DNA of 64,000 nucleotides from Enterobacter sp. C2 (GTDB lineage: Bacteria > Pseudomonadota > Gammaproteobacteria > Enterobacterales > Enterobacteriaceae): the NCBI RefSeq assembly GCF_019880405.1, contig NZ_CP082269.1, forward strand, positions 1,426,001 to 1,490,000. The letters are read 5' to 3'. Every line of letters starts with the position of its first letter. Within the stretch, counting starts at the first letter, position 1. Under the pieces are notes generated by a model. The model was given only the letters and a program-made list of their open reading frames with translations. It did no database searches and was not told where the DNA came from. Shown here piece by piece: positions 23,661 through 34,930 of this stretch. The translations under genes and the position numbers were made by a program.

Positions 23661-24524
23661 ATGGGAAGCGGATGGCATGAGTGGCCGTTGATGATCTTTA
23701 CGGTCTTTGGGCAGTGCGTGGTGGGCGGTTTTATCGTTCTGGCATTTGCCCTGCTGAAGGGAGGGCTTACCCCCGAGGCGCAGCAGCGGGTTACTACCGG
23801 TATGCTGTGGCTGTGGGTGCTGATGGGAGTGGGTTTCATCGCCTCGGTGCTTCACCTTGGTTCGCCGCTGCGCGCCTTTAACTCCCTTAACCGGATAGGT
23901 GCGTCTCCCTTAAGCAACGAAATCGCCAGCGGTTCGATCTTTTTTGCGGTCGGTGGGATCGGCTGGCTGCTGGCGGTGGTGCATAAGCTGGCTCCAGGGT
24001 TACGCACGCTCTGGCTGGTGGTCACTGTCCTTCTGGGCATCGTTTTTGTCTGGATGATGGTGCGTGTCTATAACAGCATCGATACGGTGCCGACCTGGTA
24101 CGGCATCTGGACACCGTTGAGCTTCTTCCTGACCCTGCTGCTGGGAGGACCGTTGCTGGGCTATCTGCTTTTGCGTATTGCCGGGATCGATGGCTGGGGG
24201 ATGCGCCTGCTGCCTGTGGTTTCCGTGCTGGCCTTAATCGCAAGCGCAATCATGTCGATTATGCAGGGCGCAGAGCTGGCGACGATCCATAGTACGGTGC
24301 AGCAGGCATCTGCCCTGGTACCTGACTACGGCTCGCTGATGGCCTGGCGTACCGTGGTGCTGGCGGCGGCCCTCTGCTGCTGGATCGTACCGCAGATGGC
24401 AGGAAAAGCCCCTGCGGTGCCGCTGCTCTCGGTGGCATTTATACTGCTGCTGGCCGGGGAGCTGATTGGTCGCGGCGTATTTTATGGTCTGCACATGACT
24501 GTAGGCATGGCGGTTGCGGGTTAA
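23661..24524 (+). CDS. dmsC: DmsC, membrane anchor of DMSO reductase
   Basis: This 287-residue protein has eight hydrophobic helices and anchors DmsAB while oxidising menaquinol. The start was set at MGSGWHEWPLMIFTVFGQC, directly after the dmsB stop and preceded by GGAGGTG inside dmsB. An alternative frame-open start at 23421 overlaps dmsB and lacks family similarity. The length equals E. coli DmsC. A GC-rich hairpin lies downstream. Confidence 0.95.
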   Translation: MGSGWHEWPLMIFTVFGQCVVGGFIVLAFALLKGGLTPEAQQRVTTGMLWLWVLMGVGFIASVLHLGSPLRAFNSLNRIGASPLSNEIASGSIFFAVGGIGWLLAVVHKLAPGLRTLWLVVTVLLGIVFVWMMVRVYNSIDTVPTWYGIWTPLSFFLTLLLGGPLLGYLLLRIAGIDGWGMRLLPVVSVLALIASAIMSIMQGAELATIHSTVQQASALVPDYGSLMAWRTVVLAAALCCWIVPQMAGKAPAVPLLSVAFILLLAGELIGRGVFYGLHMTVGMAVAG

Positions 24525-24531
24525 AGATAAG

Positions 24532-24556
24532 GAAGCCGCAAAAAAGAGGCGGCTTC
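24532..24556 (+). terminator. Hairpin after dmsC
   Basis: GAAGCCGC and GCGGCTTC form a perfect 8-bp stem with an A-rich loop. The T-run is not immediate (ATTTTTC follows about 12 bp later), so termination efficiency is uncertain. Confidence 0.55.
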
Positions 24557-24713
24557 AACCATGAAATTTTTCTACTAAACGCAGGCCCGGGATATTTCAT
24601 TATTTATAATATAATCATGTGATTAATGATTTTATCCCGCTGCGTTTCACCTCTGATAATCAGTATTTCAAATCGATCGTCCAAAATGGGCCTGCTGCGG
24701 CTATTCAGGCCGA

Positions 24714-24741
24714 TTGACAATGTTTTTGCCGGTGGCATGAT
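24714..24741 (+). promoter_or_regulatory. Candidate ycaD promoter
   Basis: TTGACA (24714-24719) is a perfect -35 and CATGAT (24736-24741) follows at 16 bp, about 36 bp before the ycaD start. The rest of the 24,557-24,777 gap is AT-rich with no gene; E. coli has ycaC here. Confidence 0.45.
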
Positions 24742-24777
24742 GCGCTCGAAATCAGAACTTCCTCACGGTTTATATCC

Positions 24778-25926
24778 ATGCCTATCTATACCCGCCCGGT
24801 GCTATTGCTGCTCTGTGGCCTGTTGTTGTTGACCCTGTCGATCGCGACGCTAAATACGCTCGTGCCGCTTTGGCTCGCCCATGAAAACTTGCCGACGTGG
24901 CAGGTAGGTATGGTTGGCTCCGCCTTTTTTACCGGTAACCTGGTCGGCACGCTGCTCTGCGGTCGCCTGATCAAACGCTTCGGTTTTAACCGCAGCTACT
25001 ATATTGCCTCGCTGATTTTTGCTACGGGCTGCGTGGGAATGGGTCTGATGGTGGGCTTCTGGAGCTGGATGGTATGGCGCTTCGTGGCTGGCGTCGGCTG
25101 TGCAATGATCTGGGTAGTGGTTGAGAGCGGCCTGATGTGCAGCGGCACCTCCCGCAACCGGGGTCGCCTGCTGGCTGCCTATATGATGATCTACTACGTA
25201 GGTACGGTGCTGGGCCAGCTGATGGTCAGCAAGCTGCCAACCGGGCTGATGCAGGTTATGCCGTGGGTTACCGGCCTGATCCTGGCTGCGATCCTGCCGT
25301 TGCTCTTCACCCGCATCGTGAACGAACATAGCGAGCATCAGGAGGCGACAACGATGTGGCCGATGCTGCGCCTGCGTCAGGCACGTCTGGGCATCAACGG
25401 CTGCGTTATCTCCGGTATTATTCTTGGCTCGCTGTATGGTCTGATGCCGCTGTGGCTAAACCATCACGGGGTGAGCGATGCCGGAATTGGTTTCTGGATG
25501 GCGGTGCTGATCAGCGCCGGTATTTTCGGCCAGTGGCCTGTGGGCAAGCTGGCGGATCGCTTTGGCCGCCTGCTGGTGCTGCGTGTACAGGTGTTTGTGG
25601 TGATCGTCGGCTGTCTGGCGATGCTGGGCAACGCCGCGATGGCTCCGGCGCTGTTCGTGTTAGGCGCGGCAGGCTTTACGCTCTACCCGGTGGCGATGGC
25701 GTGGGCCTGTGAGAAAGTCGAGCCACACCAGCTGGTGGCGATGAACCAGGCTTTGCTGCTTAGCTACACCGTCGGCAGTCTGCTGGGGCCAACCCTGACC
25801 TCAATGCTAATGCAGAGCTACTCTGACAACCTGCTGTTTGTGATGATCGCCAGCGTGTCGTTTATCTACCTGATGATGCTGCTGCGCAAAGCAGGCCAGC
25901 ATCCGACGCCTGTGGCACACGCTTGA
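24778..25926 (+). CDS. ycaD: YcaD, MFS transporter of unknown substrate
   Basis: This 382-residue protein has about twelve membrane helices and the MFS loop motif [14 protein letters not shown] in its second half. It aligns along its full length with E. coli YcaD, for example [37 protein letters not shown]. The substrate is not known in the family. The region downstream diverges from E. coli: a cigR-like gene follows instead of ycaM. Confidence 0.93.
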   Translation: MPIYTRPVLLLLCGLLLLTLSIATLNTLVPLWLAHENLPTWQVGMVGSAFFTGNLVGTLLCGRLIKRFGFNRSYYIASLIFATGCVGMGLMVGFWSWMVWRFVAGVGCAMIWVVVESGLMCSGTSRNRGRLLAAYMMIYYVGTVLGQLMVSKLPTGLMQVMPWVTGLILAAILPLLFTRIVNEHSEHQEATTMWPMLRLRQARLGINGCVISGIILGSLYGLMPLWLNHHGVSDAGIGFWMAVLISAGIFGQWPVGKLADRFGRLLVLRVQVFVVIVGCLAMLGNAAMAPALFVLGAAGFTLYPVAMAWACEKVEPHQLVAMNQALLLSYTVGSLLGPTLTSMLMQSYSDNLLFVMIASVSFIYLMMLLRKAGQHPTPVAHA

Positions 25927-26008
25927 TACTGAAATGAGACTTGCCTCATTGAGCCGAAGAGAGGCGTAGGATAGCCTGTTCGGGTCTGATAGAGAAAAGG
26001 CAAAAACT

Positions 26009-26464
26009 ATGTCAAAGCGTTGTTTTAGCGTTACCGCACTGGCGGTAATGTTATCCTTATCTTTTGCATCGGCACCTGCCATGGCTAATCCCGGTAACGG
26101 CAACGGTCATGGTAATTCGGGTAATCACGGTAGCAAACAAGATAACGATCATGCAAAGCACAACCAATCGGGTAATAAGGGCGGCGATACTCTCTCTATG
26201 AATGTGAGCTATGACCGCGCTCGCGCTCTGGCGCTCGATTATGGCCTGACAGGCTATCAATCACTGCCGCCGGGTATTGCTAAAAACCTGGCGCGGGGCA
26301 AACCGCTGCCGCCTGGGATTGCGAAAAAAGCCGTTCCGGCTTCAATGCTTGGGCAGTTGCCATCCTACCCGGGTCACGAGTGGCGCATCGTCGGTGACGA
26401 TTTGGTCTTGATTGCTCTCAGCACAGCCATCGTCACGTCGGTGATAAACGGCGTATTCAAATAG
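26009..26464 (+). CDS. CigR/RcnB-like secreted or membrane-anchored protein
   Basis: This 151-residue protein has a signal peptide (cleavage likely after AMA, residue 26), then a low-complexity Gly/Asn/His segment (27-60). The C-terminal domain contains LPPGIAK twice (86-92 and 100-106), PGHEWRIVGDDLVLI, and a hydrophobic tail (131-150). The repeated LPPGIAK and the ending are hallmarks of the CigR family. In Salmonella CigR is an inner membrane protein encoded in SPI-3 that antagonises MgtC; no mgtC is present here, so that role cannot be assumed. The His-rich segment might bind metal, as in RcnB-like proteins; that is inference. A bidirectional terminator follows. Confidence 0.75.
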   Translation: MSKRCFSVTALAVMLSLSFASAPAMANPGNGNGHGNSGNHGSKQDNDHAKHNQSGNKGGDTLSMNVSYDRARALALDYGLTGYQSLPPGIAKNLARGKPLPPGIAKKAVPASMLGQLPSYPGHEWRIVGDDLVLIALSTAIVTSVINGVFK

Positions 26465-26469
26465 TCATA

Positions 26470-26497
26470 AAAAAGCCCGGCTCAGACCGGGCTTTTT
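26470..26497. terminator. Bidirectional terminator between the cigR-like gene and pflA
   Basis: AAAAAGCCCGG and CCGGGCTTTTT form an 11-bp stem with a 6-nt loop. Runs of A and T on the two sides suit termination of both convergent genes. Confidence 0.9.
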
Positions 26498-26498
26498 A

Positions 26499-27239
26499 TT
26501 AATACATTACCTTGTGGCCGTACTGCTCCAGGATACCTTTCACGCGATCCATGGTCTCTTTCTTCGGCGGATGGATACCATCAAGCTTGTACTCTTCGCC
26601 CATCGCGACCCATTTGTGCTTACCGAGCTCGTGATAGGGCAGCAGCTCAATCTTCTCAACGTTGCCCATATCGCGGGTGAACTCACCCAGGCGATGCGCA
26701 GAGTCGTCATCGTCTGACCAGCCCGGCACTACCACGTAGCGGATCCAGACCTTAATGTTCTTCTTCGACAGATACTGGGCAAATTCCAGCGTGCGGTGGT
26801 TAGAGACGCCAACCAGATTCTGATGGATCTCATCGTTCATCTGCTTGAGATCGAGCATCACCAGATCGGTGACTTCCAGTAGCTCGTCGATCACCGGATC
26901 GTAGCGGCGAACAAAGCCGTTGGTATCCAGACAGGTGTGAATGCCTTCCTGATGGCAGGCGCGGAACCAGTCGCGCACAAACTCGGCCTGTAGGATAGCC
27001 TCACCGCCGGAGGCCGTTACGCCGCCGCCGGAAGCGTTCATAAAGTGGCGATAGGTCACGACCTCTTTCATCAGCTCTTCAACGGTAACCTCTTTGCCGC
27101 CATGGGTGTCCCAGGTATCACGGTTGTGGCAGTAGAGGCAGCGCATCAGGCAGCCCTGAAAGAAGGTGATAAAGCGGATCCCCGGGCCATCAACTGTGCC
27201 ACAGGATTCAAAGGAGTGAATGCGACCGATAACTGACAT
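26499..27239 (-). CDS. pflA: PflA, radical-SAM activating enzyme of pyruvate formate-lyase
   Basis: This 246-residue enzyme places a glycyl radical on PflB. The radical-SAM motif CxxxCxxC is at Cys30, Cys34 and Cys37 ([11 protein letters not shown]), and [12 protein letters not shown] forms the SAM-binding glycine-rich strand. The start [14 protein letters not shown] was chosen over an ATG 45 bp upstream, in line with family length. It lies 185 bp after pflB on the same strand and is separated from it by a hairpin. Confidence 0.97.
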   Translation of the reverse strand: MSVIGRIHSFESCGTVDGPGIRFITFFQGCLMRCLYCHNRDTWDTHGGKEVTVEELMKEVVTYRHFMNASGGGVTASGGEAILQAEFVRDWFRACHQEGIHTCLDTNGFVRRYDPVIDELLEVTDLVMLDLKQMNDEIHQNLVGVSNHRTLEFAQYLSKKNIKVWIRYVVVPGWSDDDDSAHRLGEFTRDMGNVEKIELLPYHELGKHKWVAMGEEYKLDGIHPPKKETMDRVKGILEQYGHKVMY

Positions 27240-27372
27240 TGCGAGGTTCTCCGGATATGGCCCGTCCCGGGCCTGTATTTGCACAGCTTTCCGCTATGTT
27301 TAAGTCTGTTTTGCCAGCGGCCCGTAGGCAGGACAGTTGGCAAAGCAGGCTCGAAGGAGAGGGCGCGTTACT

Positions 27373-27400
27373 AAAAAGGCCCCACGATCGTGGAGCCTTT
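27373..27400 (-). terminator. pflB terminator
   Basis: AAAGGC and GCCTTT flank the perfect palindrome CCACGATCGTGG, with one mismatched pair between. On the minus strand a TTTTT run follows. Some read-through into pflA is likely. Confidence 0.8.
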
Positions 27401-27424
27401 ATTGTACGCTTTTTCAGTCAACCA

Positions 27425-29707
<2,283 letters not shown>

Positions 29708-29758
29708 GTAACACCTACCTTCTTAAGTGGATTTTTTATTTACTGCCTGGAACAGCCA

Positions 29759-30616
29759 TCAATGATGGTTATCGCCACGCAGGTAAATGACCCAGTATGT
29801 CAACCCAACCAGTAAACCCCCACCGATAATGTTCCCGATCGTTACGGGGATCAGATTATCAGTGATGAAGTTCATCACGGTCAGATGAGAAAAATTGGCT
29901 GGAGATGAACCGACAGCGGTCCAGAACTCCGGCGTAGCAAAATCACGAATCACGATACCCAGTGGGATCAGGAACATGTTTGCGATGCTGTGCTCAAAGC
30001 CGCTGGCAACAAACATGGCAACCGGCAGGACCATAATCATGGCTTTGTCCATCAGGCTGCGGCCTGAGTAGCTCATCCATACGGCCAGACAGACCATCAG
30101 GTTTGCCAGTATGCCGAGTGCGACGGCTTCAATAAAAGTATGGTGCATTTTGTGGTCAGCGGTTTGCAGGACGTTGAGTCCCCAGCCGCCGTTAGCGGTC
30201 ATGTACTCACCCGAGAGCCACATCAGTAGCACAAAGAGCAGACAGCCGACCAGGTTGCCAACGTAAACGTTGATCCAGTTGCGTGCCAGCTGGCCCCATG
30301 TGATTTTGCCGCTGGCCTTTGCCACCACGATAAGTACCGTCGAGGTAAAGAGATCTGCACCGCAGATAACGCACAAAATCAGGCCCAGTGAGAAGCAGAT
30401 ACCGCCAATCAGTTTAGCAACACCGTACGGCATCGCGGCGGTGCCGGTGGTGGAGGTAATATAGAAAACAAAGGCGATGGAGATGAACACCCCGGCGGTA
30501 ATCGCCAGGAAGAACGTCGTCATCGGACGCTTTGTGGCTTTATAGACACCCGCCTCTTCGGCAACTTTTGCCATCGCAGGGGGAAGTATCAAATCAAAAG
30601 GGTTGTCAGCTTTCAC
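29759..30616 (-). CDS. focA: FocA, formate/nitrite channel
   Basis: This 285-residue pentameric channel moves formate across the inner membrane, complementing PflB. Six membrane helices are evident, and GFEHSIANMF contains the conserved pore histidine. Translation was placed at GTG 30616 (MKADNPFDLILPPAMAK) because the family begins there and GAAGAGAGAG is just upstream. An in-frame ATG at 30697 would add 27 residues and would run across the FNR box and likely promoter. Confidence 0.96.
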   Translation of the reverse strand: MKADNPFDLILPPAMAKVAEEAGVYKATKRPMTTFFLAITAGVFISIAFVFYITSTTGTAAMPYGVAKLIGGICFSLGLILCVICGADLFTSTVLIVVAKASGKITWGQLARNWINVYVGNLVGCLLFVLLMWLSGEYMTANGGWGLNVLQTADHKMHHTFIEAVALGILANLMVCLAVWMSYSGRSLMDKAMIMVLPVAMFVASGFEHSIANMFLIPLGIVIRDFATPEFWTAVGSSPANFSHLTVMNFITDNLIPVTIGNIIGGGLLVGLTYWVIYLRGDNHH

Positions 30617-30940
30617 ACTAACTCTCTCTTCATTAAGTTGGCAATGAGATACTAACAAAGCATTATAGGAGAGAACTTGATATGGATCATATCTCACCCG
30701 CCTTATAGGCCTTTAGATACTGTGGTTTTAGCTGTTTTTATTGATAACTAGTTGATTTTTATTAATTAAATAAAGTTTAAAAATTATAAAATGTTTTGAA
30801 TATTTTTTTGGCTCCGCCGTTGTCACGTTAATTACAATGGAGTAATTCTGCCAAAAAGTAACAATATTCCTGAGTACTAATAAAGAATATTACTTATGAG
30901 TAACCTAAATATTACATTTATAATTCTTTGCAAAAATATA
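30617..30940 (-). promoter_or_regulatory. focA-pflB regulatory region with FNR box
   Basis: On the minus strand an FNR-like box TTGAT-N4-ATCAA occupies 30677-30690 (9 of 10 bases). TAGTAT at 30649-30654 could be the -10 of a start near 30642, placing the box at -41.5. A second strong -10, TATAAT (30662-30667), lies just upstream. Further out, 30740-30870 is very AT-rich with GTTAATTA-like stretches that resemble ArcA or IHF sites. E. coli pfl uses FNR, ArcA and IHF here. No gene is seen in this gap. Confidence 0.6.
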
Positions 30941-30969
30941 TAAAAAACGGGGCAATGAAATTGCCCCGT
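30941..30969 (-). terminator. ycaO terminator
   Basis: ACGGGGCAAT and ATTGCCCCGT form a perfect 10-bp stem with a 3-nt loop. On the minus strand a TTTTTATATATT tail follows, 46 bp after the ycaO stop. Confidence 0.9.
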
Positions 30970-31014
30970 AATATAGCCTGGCTGTGGCAATACGCCTACA
31001 GCTTATGGTGTTAT

Positions 31015-32781
31015 TTACGCTTCTTTTGGCCAGAAAGCCTCTTTCGCCCGCTGCAGCTTCTCGTAGGCTGCCAGCAGGGAGCGGTGAGCCGGGAACGCTT
31101 CCAGCGTACCGTCTGCCGCCTGTAGACCATAGAACGGCGCTTCACCGCTCATCGCTGCACTGGCTGCTTCCACCGCGTCCGCGCCATACATGCGGACAAA
31201 GGCGTTGAGATACTGCAGCGGCTGGCGCTCTTCTTCCTGAGCCAGCAGCAGCAGGGTCTGCAGGCAGCGGTAGTAGTTTGCCCGTGCCGGGGTAAAGACG
31301 GAGGCGTTGAACTCCATCGTCCATTCGGTCCAGATCAGGGCCTGCTCAAGATCGCCCCCCGCCAGCGCCAGCATCGCCTTCAGCTCGCCAATGCGCAGGG
31401 TGTACCAGCCGTTGTCTTTCCCGGTAGCTATGCCTAACAGCTCACGCACGCGGGTAAAGTCATCGTGACCCTCGTCGTCCAGCTGGGCGATCAGATCGAG
31501 GTACGCCTCTCTCTCCCACTCGCTGCCCGGCAGGGCAAGAATGGTTTCGCGCAGGTGGCTCCCCATGCTGTTGTTCGCCAGCCAGAGATCCTCTGCCGGA
31601 TAGATGTCGGACATGCCCGGCACGATAATACGGCAGGCGTAGACGCTCAGATGCTCGTAGTCAGCGATGTAGACCTCTTTATCCTCCTCACGGAAGATGG
31701 CCATCAGGGTCGCGAACTCCTCTTCGGTGGTGCCGGAGAAGCTCCAGTCCACGAACGGATAGTCGGCGTCCTGCTTGAACATATCCCAGGAGATCAGGCC
31801 GCTGGAGTCGATAAAGTGGGTCTCCAGGTTGGCATGCTCGGCGACCTCTTCATCATCAAAGGTCGGCGGGGTGAAGACGTCGAGATCTTTCAGGCCACGG
31901 CCCTGCAGCAGCTCGGTTACGGTACGCTCCAGCGCCACGCCAAAGTCCGGGTGTGCGCCAAAGGAGGCGAAGCAGGTGCCGTTAGCCGGATTAAACAGCA
32001 CGACGCAGATCACCGGGTATTTGCCGCCCAGCGAGGCGTCATAGGCAAAGATAGGGAAGCCTTCTGCTTCCAGGGTGGCAATAGACTCCACCACGCCTGG
32101 ATAGCGGGCCAGCACCTCCTGCGGGATCTCCGGCAGGCTGATGCTTTCCGCAATAATGCGGTTCTTGATGTGGCGCTCAAACACTTCCGACAGGCCCTGT
32201 ACGCGGGCTTCGTTGCGGGTGTTACCGGCGGACATGCCGTTGGAGACATAGAGGTTGCCGACGATATTCATCGGAATATAGACCGTCTGCTGATCTGACT
32301 GACGGGTAAACGGCAGACCGCAGATGCCGCGTTCTTCGTTGCCGGACTGCAGGTCAATCAGCATACCGGAGGCCAGCTCGCCTTCCGGATCGTAGAACGC
32401 ACGCAGGCGGGCGTCGAGAATACCTTCCGGCAGCGAGTCGTCTTCCGGCAGTGGGAACCACTTCTCGTTCGGATAGTGCACAAACGGGCCATTAGCGATC
32501 TCATCGCCCAGCCAGAAGTCGGCAAAGAAGTAGTTAGTAGAGAGACGCTCGAAATACTCGCCAAGGGCGGAGGCCAGCGCGGCTTTTTTGGTTGCGCCTT
32601 TACCGTTGGTAAAGCAGAGGGCGCAGGCTTTATCGCGGATATGCACGGACCAGACGTTTGGCACCGGGTTCAGCCAGGAGGCCTCTTCGATATCGAAGCC
32701 AAGATCGAGCAGTTTCTGCTGGAAGCGGGCGATGGAGTCTTCCAGAGCGGCATCTTTGCCGGGGATAAATGTTTGCGTCAT
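31015..32781 (-). CDS. ycaO: YcaO, ATP-dependent cyclodehydratase-like protein
   Basis: This 588-residue protein is the founding type of the YcaO family, whose members activate amide backbones with ATP. E. coli YcaO aids RimO in beta-methylthiolation of ribosomal protein S12 by an unclear mechanism. The N-terminal two thirds hold the ATP-binding core (GKGATKKAALASALGEYFERLS, NEARVQGLSEVFERH), and a C-terminal TPR-like extension follows. No azoline biosynthesis partner (E1-like or flavin dehydrogenase) lies nearby, so this is not a bacteriocin cluster. The start MTQTFIPGKDAALEDSI was chosen over an ATG 159 bp upstream that overlaps ycaP. Confidence 0.94.
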   Translation of the reverse strand: MTQTFIPGKDAALEDSIARFQQKLLDLGFDIEEASWLNPVPNVWSVHIRDKACALCFTNGKGATKKAALASALGEYFERLSTNYFFADFWLGDEIANGPFVHYPNEKWFPLPEDDSLPEGILDARLRAFYDPEGELASGMLIDLQSGNEERGICGLPFTRQSDQQTVYIPMNIVGNLYVSNGMSAGNTRNEARVQGLSEVFERHIKNRIIAESISLPEIPQEVLARYPGVVESIATLEAEGFPIFAYDASLGGKYPVICVVLFNPANGTCFASFGAHPDFGVALERTVTELLQGRGLKDLDVFTPPTFDDEEVAEHANLETHFIDSSGLISWDMFKQDADYPFVDWSFSGTTEEEFATLMAIFREEDKEVYIADYEHLSVYACRIIVPGMSDIYPAEDLWLANNSMGSHLRETILALPGSEWEREAYLDLIAQLDDEGHDDFTRVRELLGIATGKDNGWYTLRIGELKAMLALAGGDLEQALIWTEWTMEFNASVFTPARANYYRCLQTLLLLAQEEERQPLQYLNAFVRMYGADAVEAASAAMSGEAPFYGLQAADGTLEAFPAHRSLLAAYEKLQRAKEAFWPKEA

Positions 32782-32919
32782 GAGCGTCACTTTATTCGTA
32801 CGGAAAGCGCGCAATGATACGGGTTTTAGGTGAACGGCGCTATCTTCCTGCGCCAGAGGACGAAAATAAAAGCGCGAGCTATGCTTGTAGAAACTAACGT
32901 CCTGTTTAGGCAAAAGAAA

Positions 32920-33612
32920 ATGAAAGCATTCGATTTGCATCGTATGATGCTGGACAAGGCGCCGCTCGACTTTTTAGGTGAGGTCGCGCTGCGAAGTCTC
33001 TATACCTTTATTCTCGTTTTTCTGTTCCTGAAGATTGCCGGACGGCGCGGCGTGCGCCAGATGTCGCTCTTTGAGGTATTGATCATTCTGACCCTCGGCT
33101 CGGCGGCAGGGGACGTTGCCTTCTATGACGACGTGCCGATGCTGCCGGTGCTGGTGGTGTTTATCTCGCTGGCGCTCTTCTACCGGCTGGTCATGTGGCT
33201 GATGGCTCACAGTGAACGGCTTGAGGATCTGCTGGAGGGCAAGCCGATTATCATCGTCGAAGAGGGCGAGCTGGCGTGGGACAAGCTTAGAGCGGCTAAC
33301 CTGACCGAGGTCGAATTCTATATGGAGCTGCGGGTGAGCGGCGTAGAGCAACTGGGGCAGATTCGGCTGGCCATCCTGGAAACCAGTGGGCAGATCAGTA
33401 CCTACTACTATCGCGATGAGGACGTGCGCCCTGGGCTATCGCTGCTGCCGGCGGGGCTGGTACCGCGCTTTATGGTCGCGCCAGAGGCGGGCGACTACGC
33501 CTGCGTAAAATGCAGCGAGGTGATTACCATGCAGGCAGGAGATAAACAACCCTGTCCGCGCTGCAAAAGTCCAGAATGGACGAAGGCCAGCCGGGCGATT
33601 CGCATTACCTGA
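32920..33612 (+). CDS. ycaP: YcaP, DUF421 (YetF-like) membrane protein
   Basis: This 230-residue protein has three N-terminal membrane helices and the DUF421 signature (KIAGRRGVRQMSLFEVLIILTLGSAAGD). The C-terminal part carries CVKCSEVITMQAGDKQPCPRC, a two-CxxC rubredoxin-like zinc site. The function is unknown in E. coli. The start MKAFDLHRMM matches E. coli YcaP; an upstream in-frame ATG at 32830 is rejected. It is divergent from ycaO. Confidence 0.92.
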   Translation: MKAFDLHRMMLDKAPLDFLGEVALRSLYTFILVFLFLKIAGRRGVRQMSLFEVLIILTLGSAAGDVAFYDDVPMLPVLVVFISLALFYRLVMWLMAHSERLEDLLEGKPIIIVEEGELAWDKLRAANLTEVEFYMELRVSGVEQLGQIRLAILETSGQISTYYYRDEDVRPGLSLLPAGLVPRFMVAPEAGDYACVKCSEVITMQAGDKQPCPRCKSPEWTKASRAIRIT

Positions 33613-33658
33613 CAGGGTTTTTCGCCATCGCCGCAGAACAGCACAAAATAATCTGCTA

Positions 33659-33674
33659 TGTGACTGAGCGCACA
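33659..33674 (+). promoter_or_regulatory. CRP-like site upstream of serC
   Basis: TGTGA-CTGAGC-GCACA matches the CRP consensus TGTGA-N6-TCACA at 9 of 10 bases, about 100 bp before serC. E. coli serC-aroA is known to be repressed by CRP-cAMP and activated by Lrp. Confidence 0.6.
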
Positions 33675-33773
33675 TTTCTTCCCGCTGTCGGAATACCCGT
33701 TGCGGCGGGTGACGTGCAATGGTACAACCGATGTCACAGGAATAACTTATTGCTTTCAGCGTGGTGAGAGGAA

Positions 33774-34862
33774 ATGACACAGGTCTTTAATTTTAGTTCT
33801 GGTCCGGCGATGTTGCCGACAGAGGTGCTTAAACAGGCTCAGCAAGAGCTCTGCGATTGGCAGGGTCTTGGCACGTCGGTCATGGAGATTAGCCACCGCG
33901 GTAAGCCATTTATCCAGTGCGCAGAAGAGGCGGAGCAGGATTTTCGCGATCTGTTAAGCATCCCTGAGAACTATAAGGTTCTGTTCTGCCACGGTGGCGG
34001 TCGCGGTCAGTTCGCGGGCATTCCATTGAACCTGCTGGGTGATAAAACCACGGCGGATTACGTTGATGCCGGTTACTGGGCGGCCAGCGCGGTAAAAGAG
34101 GCGCATAAATACTGTACGCCGAACGTGATTGATGCCAAAACGACCGTTGACGGACTGCGCGCGGTGAAGCCGATGCGTGACTGGCAGCTCTCTAACGATG
34201 CGGCCTATCTGCACTACTGCCCGAACGAGACCATCGACGGGATCGCTATCCATGAAGAGCCTGAGTTTGGCGATAACGTCGTTGTAACTGCAGATCTCTC
34301 GTCGACTATTCTTTCCGCGCCGCTTGACGTTAGCCGCTACGGCGTTATTTACGCCGGTGCGCAGAAAAACATCGGTCCGGCAGGCCTGACGCTGGTGATC
34401 GTGCGCGACGATCTGTTGGGTAAAGCCCACAAATCCTGCCCGTCAATTCTCGATTACAGCGTGCTGAACGAAAACGACTCTATGTTCAACACCCCGCCGA
34501 CCTTTGCCTGGTACCTCTCTGGCCTGGTGTTCAAGTGGCTGAAGCAAAACGGCGGCGTCGCGGCGATGAATGCCATCAACCAGCAGAAAGCTGAGCTGCT
34601 GTACGGTGTTATCGATGGCAGCGACTTCTACCGTAACGACGTGGCGGTCGCGAACCGTTCGCGCATGAACGTGCCATTCCAGCTGGCGGACAGCGCGCTC
34701 GACAACCTCTTCCTGGAGGAGTCCTTCGCCGCCGGTCTGCATGCCCTGAAAGGCCACCGCGTCGTCGGCGGAATGCGTGCCTCTATCTACAATGCCATGC
34801 CGCTGGCGGGCGTCAAAGCCCTGACCGATTTCATGGTCGACTTCGAACGTCGCCACGGTTAA
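33774..34862 (+). CDS. serC: Phosphoserine aminotransferase
   Basis: This 362-residue PLP enzyme makes phosphoserine for serine synthesis and acts in pyridoxal phosphate synthesis. The PLP lysine is Lys198 in [10 protein letters not shown], and the phosphate-binding HGGGRGQFA is near residue 73. GAGAGGAA precedes the ATG. It is 68 bp before aroA, with a terminator-like hairpin between them that would act as an attenuator in the serC-aroA operon. Confidence 0.98.
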   Translation: MTQVFNFSSGPAMLPTEVLKQAQQELCDWQGLGTSVMEISHRGKPFIQCAEEAEQDFRDLLSIPENYKVLFCHGGGRGQFAGIPLNLLGDKTTADYVDAGYWAASAVKEAHKYCTPNVIDAKTTVDGLRAVKPMRDWQLSNDAAYLHYCPNETIDGIAIHEEPEFGDNVVVTADLSSTILSAPLDVSRYGVIYAGAQKNIGPAGLTLVIVRDDLLGKAHKSCPSILDYSVLNENDSMFNTPPTFAWYLSGLVFKWLKQNGGVAAMNAINQQKAELLYGVIDGSDFYRNDVAVANRSRMNVPFQLADSALDNLFLEESFAAGLHALKGHRVVGGMRASIYNAMPLAGVKALTDFMVDFERRHG

Positions 34863-34877
34863 TTGCGCTTTTTTCAC

Positions 34878-34905
34878 CCCCGCACGCCTGCTGCGGGGTT
34901 TTTAT
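34878..34905 (+). terminator. Hairpin between serC and aroA
   Basis: CCCCGCA and TGCGGGG pair around a 7-nt loop and are followed by TTTTTATTA. In E. coli the same position holds a partial terminator lowering aroA expression relative to serC. Confidence 0.85.
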
Positions 34906-34930
34906 TATGTTGAGTTGAGAGTTTAGTTTC

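Noticed and set aside
31015-32781. YcaO as part of a thiazole/oxazole-modified peptide cluster
   Set aside because: No precursor peptide, E1-like or flavin dehydrogenase gene lies nearby; the gene is the conserved core ycaO next to focA.
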